From assembly GCF_905171765.1 (NCBI RefSeq), contig NC_053393.1, forward strand, positions 62,713,371 to 62,777,370: a stretch of DNA of 64,000 nucleotides, read 5' to 3'. This document shows positions 10,719 through 22,686 of this stretch, in pieces. The DNA is from Bufo bufo (lineage: Eukaryota > Chordata > Amphibia > Anura > Bufonidae). Positions within the stretch are counted from its first letter, which is position 1, and each line of letters begins with the position of its first letter. The translations under genes and the position numbers were made by a program. The notes below the pieces were generated by a model. The model made no database searches, had not been told where the DNA came from, and saw only the letters and a list, made by a program, of their open reading frames with translations.

Positions 10719-11407
10719 TATAACGGGGTGCCGAAGGCACACTCGGTCTCCCATCAGCCGCAGACCTGCTGCTTAGCTTCGGGAGCGAGGATCTGTGTTT
10801 GACCTCGTTCCCAGGGCTGCTTTGCTAGCTGGGAGGCTCCCTGCTCCTAGGTCTGCCTTGAGCGCCGAGCTGATCACTCGGTGCTCGACTGGTCGGTCTG
10901 TCGGTCATTTGACGCTGGCCATGTCACATGACCCTCACTCCCCACTATAAATACAGGCAGCCTGCTGGCCACAGGTTGCCTGTTAATTTAGGTTCTTGGA
11001 GTTTGTTGGATACCTGTATACTTACCTGATCCTGTTTCCTGACGATCCTTTACCTGCTCCTCCTGTACTGCGCATCCCTCCTGGTATTTTAACCTTGGCT
11101 TCCACCTGACTGTTTTTTGCGGACTCCTTTGGTACTTCTCGACTCTCCTGGTATTTATTACCCCAGCTTCTCCTGACCATTCTTTGCTTATCCCTCTGTA
11201 CTGCGTTGTCCTCTTGGTTTTGACCCGGTCCGTTCACAATCCGTTATTTGTCTTGTCTGTCCTTCCTGCACGTATCCTAAGTTAGGGACTGCCGTCCAGT
11301 TGTCCCCTGTCATTAGGACTCATGAGGCAAGTAGGCAGGGCCAGGGGTGAGGGTGGAGCGCAGTAGTCACTATCCTCCCCCCTGTGTGTGTGTACGTGAC
11401 CGTTACA
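10719..11407 (+). repeat. 3' LTR of gypsy element
   Basis: Matches the 5' LTR over its full length and ends CGTTACA. Its first bases read TATAACG rather than TGTAACG, a change at the conserved TG end. It is followed by the TSD TAAAG (11408-11412). Confidence 0.92.
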
Positions 11408-11412
11408 TAAAG

Positions 11413-11944
11413 TGTCATATTTATTAAAGGGGTTTCTGGTAAATAGGCCATTAATGTTAGATTTATGTTAGATTGTACTGCGAGGGCTGCAGTCTCTGCA
11501 TAGTTGATAGTGCTCCCTACACTCAACACTCCATACTCAATTGGTCTTTACTTAAAATATTGAGCCGTTCTGTCACACAAGGGTTAACTGTTTGTCTAGC
11601 TGTGTGACTGGTACTTTCGCCTTCACTTTGTGCCGCTCATCTAATAACCCTTATATCTAAATTATCATAAGGTCATAAACACTTATTTAAGCCACATTCT
11701 TATCAGTAAGATAATAATTAATCTAAAATAATTGTTTAGGAGGTCAGAGATAAGGAGCTGTCAGCTGAGTTGCCTGATGGAACAGAGTGAACATTCAGAG
11801 CCTGCTACTAGAGAATCTCAAAGCTGCACAGAGAAAGGAGATCAACATTTCTGATAAAGACCAATTGAAAAAATGACTTTTCGCTCAAAATGAGTACAAT
11901 GCAATTATAAAGAAAATTGCTCCCAAAGGTGCAAAGAGCCTGTA
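11413..11944. other. hAT flank resumed; no gene
   Basis: Continuation of the DNA interrupted by the gypsy element. Early bases (11460-11530) include GCGAGGGCTGCAG, similar to the phrase near 125, so this may be the other end region of the hAT element. No convincing terminal repeat or coding region. Confidence 0.35.
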
Positions 11945-12840
11945 ACCTCCTCACATCCGCCCATAGGATATAAACGTCCTATGGGTGGATGTTTACCTCT
12001 GAATGGACATTCTGGAACGTCCATTCAAAGATGGCAGCTGCACGCTAATCGTGCAGATGCCGAGCAGGGGGCCCGCTGTCAGTGACAGGAGGGCACCCCA
12101 GTGAGAAGGCAGGGACAGTTTCCTTGTGTCCCTGCCTTCTAGATTGCTGTATACACATCGCTCAACTATGCGCTTCCTGTCCCGGCCCGATGGTCATGTG
12201 ACCGCGGGGGCCGAGAGAGTGCAGGAGCTGTCGGGTATTCCACTGACCTCGATCAGTCCTGCACCGAGGCTGTACAGCACAGTAGCATGCTGTACAGCCT
12301 CTCTGGTGGCTATATTTCCCCTGTAACTGGGGCTACTATGTTGTCAGCCCCAGTTACAGGAGAAATCAATTTTTAAAAAAAAGTGAAGTTAAATGTCCCA
12401 CAGAGGTCTTGTATGACCTTATGGGGGACGCAAAGTGTAAAATAAAAAATAAACAAATTAAAAAAGTGTTTAAAAAAAAATAAAAATAAAAAAAGGTTTC
12501 ACATGTAAAAAAAAATACCCAATTAATTAATTTAAAAAAAATTAAAAATAGAAAAAAAAATAGACATATTTGGTATTGCCGTGTCCGTAACAACCGACTC
12601 TATAAATATATCACATGATCCACCCTGTCCGATAAACACCATAAAAAATTAAATAAAAAGTGCAACACCAAGTGATCGAAATGAAAGAAATATGGTGTTC
12701 AGAAAATGGAGACACAAAAACATAATTATTTTTTCAAAAATGCTTTATTATGTAAAACGGAAACAAACAAAGAAAGTAGACATATTTGATATCATTGCGT
12801 TCGTAACAACCTGCTCTATATAAATGGCCCAAAAAACTAT
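11945..12840. mobile_element. Truncated piggyBac-like family copy with palindrome train
   Basis: Left part shows consecutive hairpins: 11953-11968 with 11977-11992 (15 of 16 pairs), 12001-12008 with 12019-12026, 12104-12117 with 12127-12140 (14 bp perfect), 12267-12279 with 12288-12300 (13 bp perfect), and 12320-12334 with 12346-12360 (15 bp perfect). The right part (12570-12840) carries the TATTGCCGTGTCCGTAAC / CTCTATAAATATATCACATG tract also found at 26.1, 26.9, 51.5 and 51.8 kb. The right end is missing. Confidence 0.65.
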
Positions 12841-13876
12841 CTACAGATGGGTGTCTCTTCCATTTGGCAAAAATCACTAGTTTTTATCCAAGGCTCTGTA
12901 ATGGGTTGGACACTGGCTTACAGAGTAGCCACCTAAAGGTAGCATTAGAGAGCCAGTTTTCTTCCTTCTGGATAAGAACTAATTTGCATACTGTTCCCAG
13001 GAAGCACTGCCTTTAAGACTCCTTATGCCAGCTGGTGATCTCTGCAAGGAGAAACAGTGCCTGCCTAGAGCAAAGTAAAAAAGTAAAAGAAGTATGGTAC
13101 AATGCTAGACAGTGCTCACGAAGCAAGCTTAGATTTCCACACAGGAGTTAACTGTGCAGAGAAATTGACTGAAATGTGATTTATATCTGGATATAAAATT
13201 TTATCTTTTGTTCTCAGATCTTATTTTAGCTGGGAGCATAAATACGTCAGATTTTACTGTGTTAAAAGGACTAATTAGAATTCTACAAGTATATTTTCTT
13301 GGGTATTTGTAATAGTTGCCTGTTTCTTAACACATCTTCCAAAACGTGAATCCCATTTATACCAATTAAATGAGACATTACTAACGAGGATTCACATATA
13401 AGGAAAATCACCATACACAATACTCTGTCTTCTTCAGATAAACAAGGCTTCATGATTCCAGGCTGATATTGTCTCTAGCATTAGATGGAATTAAGGATCC
13501 TGCTTCGAATAATTTTTGATCAATAGTTTACTTAGCATAATTAATGACACGGAATTTAATGTGATGTGTTTACTTCTCTCGTCTCCTCGCTATTGAAAAT
13601 TAAATATTTAAATCCAAATGAGCTGTAGAACTGAAGAGATGAACTTGAGACATTGAGACTTCTCCAATATTAATTATTGAGGTTAGACAGTTTAGAGGGA
13701 TGATTGCCGGGACTGGAGCCTATTGAAATGACAGATGAATGTACTGTGTCAGATATTCTTTAGAATAGATTTGCAGCTTACTGGTAGTTCATTATCTAAT
13801 CAGCATTCAAAAATCAAAATATTTATGAGGGATATGAAGATTTCATACTTGCCAATTAAGTCTTTAACACCTTACC
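12841..13876. other. No gene recognised
   Basis: AT-rich non-coding DNA. No long open frame, no clear inverted repeat and no family I recognise. Some could be single-copy intergenic sequence. Confidence 0.4.
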
Positions 13877-14593
13877 ATACCCTGGGGTTCTCAGGGAATT
13901 AATAAAATAACATTTGTGAAAATACTTAACTATTGCTTTATCATAAATATTTTCCCAAACATCTTTCATTAGATATAATGGCTCATTTGTCTGGAGAGCA
14001 ATCATCAGGGGAAATAAAATAGCTGACGTCCTATTAGTCCACACAAAGACTGTCCTAATCACACAGCAGGACAAGTTACTTCAGAACACTGAGCTAAAGA
14101 GCTGCCTCAGCCTCCTCTCTGCTCTACTTGTCAGGGATTGTGATCCTGAATACAGCTGATAAGATCTTCAGCTGAATCTCTATAGGAATGTTCATGAGGA
14201 GACATGAAGTACAGAGAGGATGGACAGGGGTGTGATTAATGAGCAGCAGCACTTATATGCAGTCAGCTACATTACCAAAGCCCCACATTACCACAGTCTG
14301 CCCTGCCCAATCTCTCTTTACTTCAGCTGTCTCCTCATGAACTCCATTTCTACAGAGATTCAGCTGAAGATCTTATCATCTGTATTCAGAATCCTAATCC
14401 CTGACAAGTAGAGCAGAGAGGAGACTGAGGCAGCTCTTTAGCTCAGTGTTGTGAAGTAACTTGTCCTGCTGTGTTGCTTCCAAAACAAAACATGCCATTA
14501 TAACTAACAAAAGATATTTGGGAATGTATTTATGCAGTAATATCTAAGTATTTTCAGAAACTTTATTTTATGAATTCCTGGAGAACCCCTTTA
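13877..14593. mobile_element. Foldback MITE with ~330-bp arms
   Basis: The left half (GGGGTTCTCAGGGAATTAAT, then ACTTGCCTGCTGTG-type sequence at 14060-14200) is the reverse complement, with scattered mismatches, of the right half ending CAGGAATTC...AACCCCTTT. Clear paired segments include AGCTCAGTGTT and CTGACAAGTAGAGCAGAGAGG. The ends resemble the AAAGGGGTTTTCC type at 42724. No coding capacity. The target duplication is not certain. Confidence 0.7.
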
Positions 14594-15931
14594 GTGGGTA
14601 ACTAAGGCACCTTGATGTACTATTTTACAATCAGGATGGCTGTAATACACATTCGCAATCCCACTGCAGCTGTTGGGATTAGAAAATACTCCGGTCCCTG
14701 CAGTTAACCTATCCAGTGACACAATCAAACCTAATCATGGCACTATACAAGGGGCAATCCACTTTAAGACGTGATCACCAAGGCTGGCAATACTATAGAG
14801 ACAGCCTTGGATCAAATAAAGGTCCCCATTGATATATCTTGTACAAGTCTGTAAGAAGATACCAGAAGTATGCCCTACCAGGTGACTGCATATTTCTGTG
14901 CACAGACACACTATACTGGCATACATTTATGACATACTTACCTATCCACATCAAGCTCGGTGTCCTCCTTGAAGTGATGCTGACATTGTGCTGTTGGAGT
15001 CGGGCTGCAATGTGATTCAGCCTGTCAACAGGCAGGAGCACTGGGCCAATCAGGGTCAGCATCAGCGCTCCAAACTTGTTGACGTCACTTCTGCATATAT
15101 GAGACAACGGGCCAATCAGCATGCTCCAGTGCTCCATGAGTGCTAAGGTCAGGATATGACATGCGGAACACTGCGCCAATGAGATTCCTGAAGACATCCC
15201 ATGTTGATCTAACCACCAGATTCAAAGCAAATATGTGTTCCATTCTGATGCCTGTGATTTGGTCTCCTTGTCTCATTAGCCCTGTCATCACTGATTGCTG
15301 ATTTCTGACTGTTAGCTTGGCTACAGTATTAACTAGTCTCACTGCCTTGTGATTTGGATCCTGATGTACCCACCTGGTTTTGGAGTTTTGTGTTTTTGTG
15401 TTTTCTGCACTGATACTGATGTGTTTTTCCTTTTAGGTTCTTGCACTTAGTAGACTAGGGACCGCCATCCAGTTTAGGGTGGATCGTCCAAGTAAGGAGA
15501 GTGGTGTGGTTGGAGACTAGGGAGTGCACTGTTCCCTACCAGGACATGTCTACATACAGGTATGATAGAATACAGTTTTAATGTTAAAAATTAAGTGTCA
15601 AAGTTCTTTATGGGACCTAAACGAGGGGGGGGGGGATAATATATTTTATTTATTTTTTTTTACATAAAATTCAATGGGGCAGATTTACTATTGAAAATAT
15701 CACATGCTTTATACCACATTTATTAATAGTTTTAGATGCCTTTTCTGCAGCACTTGACAAGGGAGCCTGACCTGGAATGTGGGTGTGATTTAACCTATTC
15801 ATTATGGGTGATTTTCCATCTTTGCATTCTCATTTTTCACTCCCTGCCTTTCCTGAGCCATATATTTTTTATTTTTACATTTACACAGCTGCATGAGGGC
15901 TTGTTTTTTGAAGAATAAGTTCACCATTTAA
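14594..15931. other. Possible LTR remnant within unassigned DNA
   Basis: Around 15050-15560 there are CCAATCAG boxes, a CATATATGAG stretch, a TG-rich tract and GACTAGGGACCGCCATCCAG, which resembles the 3' part of the gypsy LTR (GGACTGCCGTCCAG). No paired repeat or TSD was found, so this is only a suggestion. A short fragment GGGGCAGATTTACTATT at 15676 resembles a MITE end also seen near 28790. Confidence 0.3.
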
Positions 15932-16389
15932 TAGTGTTGAGCAAAGAAAAGAATTCGAAGCCGAATCCAGTCTGAAGTTTAGGAAAACTTCGATTTTGCA
16001 ACAAATGTGAAATTTCCTCCCGCTCCGTTGTAACAAATCAGGTTTTCCTAAAACGGCGGCTGCACGTGTTACAAAGTGAAACTAAGTGTAGAGGAGACAA
16101 GCCCAGAAAGGCAAGATCACCCATAATGCCAATCCGCAAATAGCCGTCCACTGGGATGTCACAGCCCTATAAAACCCTCATACCGCTGTAAGCTAATTGA
16201 CTGAGCGGTTCTTCATGGCCGCAACCCGCCCGCAGCACATACGCTCCATGTGGCCGTATCCTAAGGCAAAGTGGCCTGGGTATACCTGATTTATAACGGT
16301 TTGTGATTAATTAATTTGGAACAAATGGAATTTCTTGGCAAACCGGTGAATCTGCTGAATCAAATTCTTCAAAACTTCACTCATCTCTA
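15932..16389. mobile_element. hAT-type MITE (TAGTGTTGAGC ... CTCATCTCTA)
   Basis: Starts TAGTGTTGAGCAAAG and ends ACTTCACTCATCTCTA, an inverted-repeat pair of the same type as the elements at 43445 and 53371, which have 8-bp target duplications. Here the 8 bases on either side do not match, so one flank may have changed. No ORF. Confidence 0.65.
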
Positions 16390-16584
16390 ACAACGCATAC
16401 GATGAAGCAGGAAGCTGGAAAAAAATCCAAATAGAGTGGAAATATAAAAATAAAAAAAATCCATCACAGTTACACGGGTTTTGTTTTTACAGTGTTTTCT
16501 ATGCGGTAAAACTGTCCTGTTACCTTCACTCTATGGGTCTGTATGTTTAAAACAATACCACATTTATATTGTTTTTCCTTTTAA

Positions 16585-16897
16585 GGGTCCATTCACATGT
16601 CCGTATGTGTTTTGCGGATCCGCAAATTGCGGATCCGTAAAACACGGGACACCGGCAATGTGCGTTCCGCATTTTGTGGACCGCACATTGCCGTCACCTC
16701 ATAGAAAATGCCTTTTCTTGTCCGCAATTGCAGCAAATTTCAACATGTTCTATTTTTCTGGTGAACGGAAGTGCGGATCCGCAAATGCGGGTGCGGACAT
16801 CAGATTCCGGCCCCATTGAAAATGAATGGGTCTGCACACTGTTGCGCAAAATTGCGGAACGGATGCGGACCCATTTTGCGGACGTGTGAATGGACCC
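16585..16897. mobile_element. TAA-flanked MITE (GGGTCCATTCACA)
   Basis: A 313-bp element with ends GGGTCCATTCACATGTCCG and CGGACGTGTGAATGGACCC, flanked by TAA at 16582-16584 and 16898-16900. Inside are repeated GCGGATCCGCAA palindromes. TWA target duplications fit PIF/Harbinger MITEs; assignment is by TSD only. Confidence 0.8.
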
Positions 16898-17078
16898 TAA
16901 TACTGAAAAAAAAACTTTAAAAAAAATAATTGTATTTGCATTTCGATATTCTGACCCCCATAACTTTTTTATAGTTACATTTATGGAGCTGCGTGATTTT
17001 TTTCATGGGATTGAGCTATACCTTTCATTTATACCATTTTGGAGTGTACATGAATTTTTGATCATTTTTAACCCCTTA

Positions 17079-17390
17079 ACGCATTATGCCGTGCATGTAC
17101 GGCCAGGAATGCTGTGCCACACCGCAATCCGCTGTACATGCATGGCATTCATTTAAATGCTCCCCGGCCGAGATCAAGCGCCTGAATCTCCACTTACCCC
17201 ACTGTGTCGGGGACTGAACAACTCCCGCTTGATGGCAAGGGACCAATTAGCTGTGGTCCGGCTGCAGATCACTGCTATGTGTCTGTTCCCCCCTGTCAGC
17301 GATCGTGCGCATGTGCACACATCTTCTCCTGTAGTCCCATCCAGCTATCATTGTGATTGGTCCACTGTCAGGAACGGACCAATCACAATG
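17079..17390. repeat. Palindromes at left end of piggyBac-like element
   Basis: An imperfect hairpin of about 20 bp pairs CATTATGCCGTGCATGTACG with the region around 17133-17152. A perfect 15-bp hairpin pairs 17349-17363 (CATTGTGATTGGTCC) with 17376-17390. A shorter ATCAAGCG/CGCTTGAT pair lies between. This is the same position in the element as the palindrome trains of the other copies. Confidence 0.75.
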
Positions 17391-17755
17391 AATTATGTAA
17401 CAGAAAGCTATCTCTCAGCTTCAATCCTCTCATTTCTGTGAGGGAATTGATTGAGGACAGAGACCTGTCAAAAAAACTAAAAAAATAAAAATAAAAGTGA
17501 CCCATCATCACACCTCATTTTGCCGATATTGCAGATGTTCGTCCATCACTATTTACCAGTAGTGACAGTACATCAGCACCCCCGATTACCCTTCAATAAA
17601 CCCCCCAGTCCCTGTCATCCATATCAATGACTTGTTCCAGTCAGTAACCTGTAAGAAAGCTTTTTGTCTTAGCATTAGGAATTCATTAGGGTTAGTTAGG
17701 GATTTATCGGGGTTAGAGCTCTAGTTTTAGGGTAAGTTAGACTAACGTTTATTGT

Positions 17756-18200
17756 AAGTCTACTTTCACACTGGCGTTTTGGCTTTCCGTTTGTGAGATC
17801 CGTTCAGGGCTCTCACAAGCGGTCCAAAACAGATCAGTTTGCATTCTAATGCAATCTGAATGGAAAAGGATCCGTTCAGAATGCATCAGTTTGCATCCGT
17901 TCCGCCTCCATTCCGCTTTGGAGACGGACACCAAAACGCTGCCTGCAGCATTTTGGTGTCCGTTTGATTAAACTGAGCCAAACGGATCCGTCCTGGCACA
18001 CAATGTAAGTCAAGGGGGACGGATCAGTTTTCACTGACATAATCTGGCACAATAGAAAACGGATCCATTCTCCATTGACTTTCAATGGTGTTCAAGACGG
18101 ATCCGTCTTGGATATGTTAAAGATAATACAAACGGGTCTGTTCAGAACGAATGCAAACGGTTGTATTATCTGAACGGATCCGTACAAATCCGCACAAAAC
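17756..18200. mobile_element. MITE fragment (TTTCACACTGGCG)
   Basis: Begins TACTTTCACACTGGCGTTTT and contains many GACGGATCCGTC-type palindromes, as in the inner part of the MITE at 23606. The matching right terminal repeat is not present, so it seems truncated. Confidence 0.5.
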
Positions 18201-18639
18201 TCAAAAAATAAAATAAATTATTGGGGACCTCAGTACTTGTCTCTGATTATAAATACTCTGCGTTTCAAACCCCCCCCCCCCCCCATACCTCCAAACCTCT
18301 ATCTTCTATCTGTGACCAGTCCTTGTCACAGATTTTTCCAGCAGTGACAAATTTCTGTCACCAGTGTCTGATATAAAGCTTCACTGCTTTTGGAGCACTT
18401 TTTCTTCTGAATAAAAAAAATAAAAATAAAAAAACAATTGGGGCTCATTTAGCATATTGGGGTGAATACGTGTTTGGGTCCTTATCTTAGTATTAGGAAT
18501 TCATCAGGGTTACCGCTTTATTTGAACGATGGGTTAGATAGACTAATTTTAAATATAAAATTTTAAAAATTTACTTTCCAAGTTAGTATCAGTTGTTAAG
18601 GTTACAAAATGTCTCAATGGGTGTACAGCGCCGAGGATG

Positions 18640-19757
18640 CTTCATACTAGCCTCAGAGTCTGACTCTGACAGTGGAGAAGAAGAACCTTTTCTTGTGTAT
18701 AGCTCTTCTTCTGATTCATCAGTTGACTAACCCTCTCTCAGACGCAGTAGAGTTAGCAGTGAATCAGCCTATACAAATAACCCCAGCTGGACTTCTGATA
18801 ATAACTTTGTACCTCAGGGGCCGGACTTTACGGCCACTACAGGCATTCATGTGAACACTGCAGGGTTCACGGAAGCTGATTTTTTTCCACCTTTTTTTTC
18901 TGATGAATTAATAGGCATGATGGTGGAGCAAACTAATCTTTATGCCAATCAATTTTTAGCCGCCCACCCCAACTCATACTATCCAAGTCCCCATCAGTGG
19001 ACTCCCACGACCCCTGTAGAAATCAAAAAATTTGAGGATCTAATACTTAATATGGGGAAAGTTAAAAAACCATCACTACTGTCATATTGGAGTACTGACC
19101 TTTTACATCACACGCCAATATACTGCACCATTATGCCCAGGGCCCGGTTCGAAGTTCTCCTGAAATTTCTACATTTTAAAAATAATGAAGACTGTCCACC
19201 CCCTAATGTTCCAGCAGAAGAGGAAGTTTCCTATATATCCAGCCAAGCATAGCAGAGCTGAGAGAGCTACCACATACCAGAGCTGAGATTGTTGCAGAGA
19301 AGTATTTTACTGCCAAAGTCAAGCCAATACCTGCTGATGACCAAGATATTGTTTGATAGCTGTTTGGATTACCAATTTATGCCAAGTAAAAGCAACTAGT
19401 CAATGTTATTGCAAAGTCTGGACTCCGTTTATTCTACTCATCCACCATCCAAGTTCACCTACCCCTTTTGCACTGCTTCGTACCACATCATGTCTGGGGT
19501 CCACGGATATCCAAGTATGAACACTGTGACACATGTACATAACATCTACAGAGACTGTAGGCCACCCTGCACCACTCTGGCAATCCTACCTCTGGGTACC
19601 AACATTACCATCTACAAAGGGAGCCCTGTGCTTCCGCTGCTTAACCGCAACTGGCGTCACGTTTACTTGCTCTATAAGAGGGACATATTTCGTACAAACC
19701 TCCAAAGGGGCAAGGGATACCCCAGACATGGCCCTTTAGTGGGACGTTGCAATTAGA
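18640..19757 (+). pseudogene. piggyBac-family transposase pseudogene
   Basis: An acidic start (18650-18720) is followed in one frame by VPQGPDFTATTGIHV and then the open stretch 18851-19252. That stretch has FFSDELIGMMVEQTNLYA, W-x-P-T-x3-EI, MGKVKKPSLLSYWS and RARFEVLLKFLHF. These are the marks of the piggyBac (DDE_Tnp_1_7, PGBD4-like) N-terminal part. A degraded C-terminal part follows at 19400-19757 in shifting frames (for example RNWRHVYLLYKR and RGKGYPRHG). The catalytic Asp residues cannot be placed with confidence. A stop at 19252 and frameshifts make it inactive. Active family members excise and insert precisely at TTAA. Confidence 0.8.
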
Positions 19758-19940
19758 CCCCTAGATGACTACCTTGATGGGTGTTGTTATAAAAGGGGAC
19801 TAGAACTTTGTATGTTCTAGTATCTCAGAGCCTCTGCAATGTGATGACATTATATACAACATATTTCTTTGATATAATTTGAGACCCTTGTTTCTTTTAG
19901 CTGCTATATTTAGCGACTATATCCTACCATATAAAGCTTT

Positions 19941-19942
<2 letters not shown>

Positions 19943-19973
<31 letters not shown>
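19943..19973. repeat. (TA)n microsatellite
   Basis: An uninterrupted TA run of about 31 bases in the 3' flank of the piggyBac-like transposase. Confidence 0.95.
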
Positions 19974-19975
<2 letters not shown>

Positions 19976-20710
19976 TTTGTAGGATACCGAATACATAAAC
20001 TGTTGCTTCAGTACACTGAACTTTACAGTGTGCACATATAGCAGTTCACGAGCACATGTGAAGTGTTGCCATATTCAGGAGAAAATGGGTAACAAATTGT
20101 GGGGGTAATTTACTCTGTTACCCCTTGTGAAAATGAATAATGTGGGCCTAAAGCGACATTTTCTTGTAAAAAAAAGGTTTTTTTTATTTTCACAGCCAAA
20201 TATTTCGAAATTCTATGAATCGCTTGTTGGGTCAAAGTGCTCGCTACATGCCTTGAAAAATTCCTTGGGGGTATAGTTTCAAAAATGGTGTCGCTTCTTG
20301 GGGGTTTCCACTGTAGGGGTATTTCAGGGTGTTCTCAATTGCGACATGGCACCTGAAAATTATTCCAGTGAAATCTGCCCTCCAAAAGCCATATCGTGCT
20401 ACATCTGTTCTAAGCTCTGCCGTACGCCCATATAGCAGTCGACAACCACATATGGGGGGGTTTCACTGCAGAATCAGGGTAATAGATATTGAGTTTAGTT
20501 TGGCTGTTAACCCTTGCTGTGTTACAGGAAAAAATTTATCAAAATGGAAAATCTGCCAAAAATTTTGAAATGTTGAAATTTCATCTGCATATTCCTTTTA
20601 TTCTTGTAGAACACCTAAAGGGTTAACAAAGTTTGCAAAGTCAGTTTTGAATAACTTGAGGGGTGTAGTTTATAAAATTGGGAAATTTTTGGGTGGTTTC
20701 TACTATGTTA

Positions 20711-21155
20711 GGCCTCTTGCACACGACCGTTGTGTGCATCCGCGTCCATTCCGACATTTTTTTACAGTTTAGCGGAGGTCCCATTCATTTCTATGGAGCT
20801 GTGAAAATAAACTGATAGTCCTCCGTTTTTTCTCCGTGTCCGTGATCCGTGATTCCAGTCCGTCAAAAAAATATAACCTGTCCTATTCTTGTCAGTGGAA
20901 AACGGAGGACGGACCCATTCAAGTCAATGGGTCCGTCAAAAAAAACGGATGCACAACTGGTATGTCATCCGTGTCCACGTCCGTTTTTTTCTACAAGACC
21001 TTGGTGCAATAAAATTAGACTTTTCATTAACCTTCCATTTTTTTCCCCTGTCAGACAAAAAAAAAGGAAGACACAAGGAAACACAACTGAAGCAAAATCG
21101 GACCACTGAAGCCAAATCACTGACAGTGAAAAAACACTGTCGTGTGCATGAGGCT
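20711..21155. mobile_element. TTA-flanked MITE (GGCCTCTTGCACACGACCG)
   Basis: A 445-bp element with ends GGCCTCTTGCACACGACCG and GTCGTGTGCATGAGGCT, and TTA at 20708-20710 and 21156-21158. Removing it restores GGTGGTTTCTACTATGTTA-GGCGCACAAAGTG, matching the uninterrupted copy near 52440. Confidence 0.85.
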
Positions 21156-21628
21156 TTAGGCGCACAAAGTGACTTCATAACTGGACTGGTCCTTAAAATA
21201 GTGGGTTTTGGAAATTTTCTTAAAAAAATATAAGAATTGCTTCTAAAATTCTAAGCCTTCTAATGTCCTAAAATATTAAAATGACACTTTCAAAATGATG
21301 CCAACCTAAAGTAGACATATGGGAAATGTAAAGTAATAACTATTTTGTGAGTTATCACTATCTGCCTTAAAAGCAGAGAAATTAAAATTTTGAAAATTAC
21401 AAATTTTCCAAATTTTCTGTAAATTTGGGATTTTTTTTTTATAAAGGTGAAACATATTGACTCAAATTTACCACTAACATGAAGTACAATGTGTCACAAG
21501 AAAACAATCTCAGAATGGCTTAGATAAATTAAAGTGTTCCAAAGTTATTACCGCATAAAGTGACACATGTCAGATTTGCAAAAATTAGTCTGGTCACGAA
21601 GTTGCAAAATGGCCCGGTCATTAAGGGG

Positions 21629-22256
21629 GTAACTAAATTTTTGGGGAGATGAAGCAATGAAAAAACGGCATATCGGGCATTTTTTTCCATTACACCGTTT
21701 TTGAACGTAGCAATGCATATGATGTTCATTTTTTAATCTTTATTTATTTTATCTATATATATGGACACCTTTGTAAAAAAAATTATATTTTTTACACTAA
21801 TTGATTTATTTTGTGGAGAAAATCATTTCTCCAATTGGTTCTATTTATCTATCTTTTTTCGTTTAGTTTTTGTTCTACAGCCTGCTGTGCTTCCTATGCA
21901 CAGCAGGCTGCTCTCATCTGATGAATTTTGTGGAGTGCGTCCCTCTACCTCCCCCCCTCCCCAGTGAGAAGCGCTGTATCAGAAGCTGCCAGGTCCACAC
22001 ATGAAGCCCCGTCCCTCTCCTGAGAGGCCCTGCCCCTGACGGACATCTCTCTCACCAGGAGCAGCTCCAGACTACATTGTGGTTACAGGACCTGTGGTGA
22101 TGCCACAGTCATGTGATCAGCCATGTGTGTGGGAGGAGTTAGGGGAACATAGGCTCCTTGTAGGACTGTGCTGGTGGAGAAAGCAGAGGTACTTTATGTA
22201 TTGAAGGTGTGTATATAGCAGGGCTATGTCAGTGTAACCAGTCTATTGTACTGCGC
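21629..22256. other. Repeat-rich intergenic DNA, no gene
   Basis: Poly-T rich start, a hairpin around 21878-21911 (CAGCCTGCTGTGC...GCACAGCAGGCTG), then moderately GC-rich DNA leading into the minisatellite. No supported coding region. Confidence 0.4.
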
Positions 22257-22686
22257 TGTGTATGGCTGGGTCAGGTGAGCACTGTGTATGGCAGCGTCAG
22301 GTGGGCGCTGTGTATGGCAGCGTCAGGTGGGCGCTGTGTATGGCAGCGTCACGTGGGCGCTGTGTATGGCAGAGTCATGTAGGTGCTGTGTATGGCAGCG
22401 TCAGGTGGGCGCTGTGTATGGCAGTGTCAGTTGGGCGCTGTGTATGGCAGCGTCAGGTGGGCGCTGTGTATGGCAGCGTCAGGTGGGCGCTGTGTATGGC
22501 AGCATCAGGTGGGCGCTGTGTATGGCAGCATCAGGTGGGCGCTGTGTAAGGCAGTGTCAGGTGGGCGCTGTGTAAGGCAGCGTCAGGTGGGCGCTGTGTA
22601 TGGCAGCGTCAGGTAGGCTCTGTGAATGGCAGCGTCAGGTGAGCGCTGTGTATGGCAGCGTCAGGTGGGCTCTGTGTATGGCAGCA
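22257..22686. repeat. 26-bp minisatellite
   Basis: About 16 tandem copies of a 26-bp unit (GCGCTGTGTATGGCAGCGTC then AGGTGG), with small variations. It gives spurious open frames because 26 is not a multiple of three, so three frames alternate. It is not a CRISPR array because there are no spacers. Confidence 0.95.

Larger units (their letters stand above)
3388..11407 (+). mobile_element. Chromodomain Ty3/gypsy LTR retrotransposon, nested by MITEs
   Basis: A complete LTR element bounded by 689-bp direct repeats (3388-4076 and 10719-11407) and by a perfect 5-bp target duplication TAAAG at 3383-3387 and 11408-11412. Internal order is gag, zinc knuckle, protease, reverse transcriptase, RNase H, integrase, chromodomain, which is the chromovirus order. 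The coding part would be about 4.3 kb, but the RT region is spread over 4 kb by later insertions (6014-6509, 6656-7465, 7495-8131, 8209-~8830). It lies in the 5' flank of a hAT remnant and is therefore younger than that element. No primer-binding site beginning TGG is visible right after the 5' LTR. Stops, frameshifts, a changed protease residue and the insertions make it non-autonomous. Confidence 0.93.
17072..21628 (+). mobile_element. piggyBac-like element with broken transposase
   Basis: Left end: TTAA (17068-17071) then CCCCTTAACGCATTATGCC. Right end: GGCCCGGTCATTAAGGGG followed by GTAA, a one-base change from TTAA. The interior has a piggyBac-type transposase ruin (about 18640-19757), and two other MITEs sit inside (about 17756-18200 and 20711-21155). 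The right third matches the right ends of the copies at 50452 and 54675 (for example GGAACACCTAAAGGGTTAA and TGGCTGTTAACCCTT). This transposase links the whole TTAA/CCC family in the window to piggyBac. Confidence 0.75.

Noticed and set aside
15085..15342. Minus-strand ORFs near a possible LTR remnant
   Set aside because: Short, no domain, and overlapping frames on the same strand are equally open.
22262..22616. Overlapping ORFs rich in VYGSVRWALCMAASGGR-like repeats
   Set aside because: They are translations of a 26-bp minisatellite in three frames; no gene.
22257..22686. Regular repeats as a possible CRISPR array
   Set aside because: The units are contiguous with no unique spacers, there are no cas genes, and the DNA is eukaryotic.
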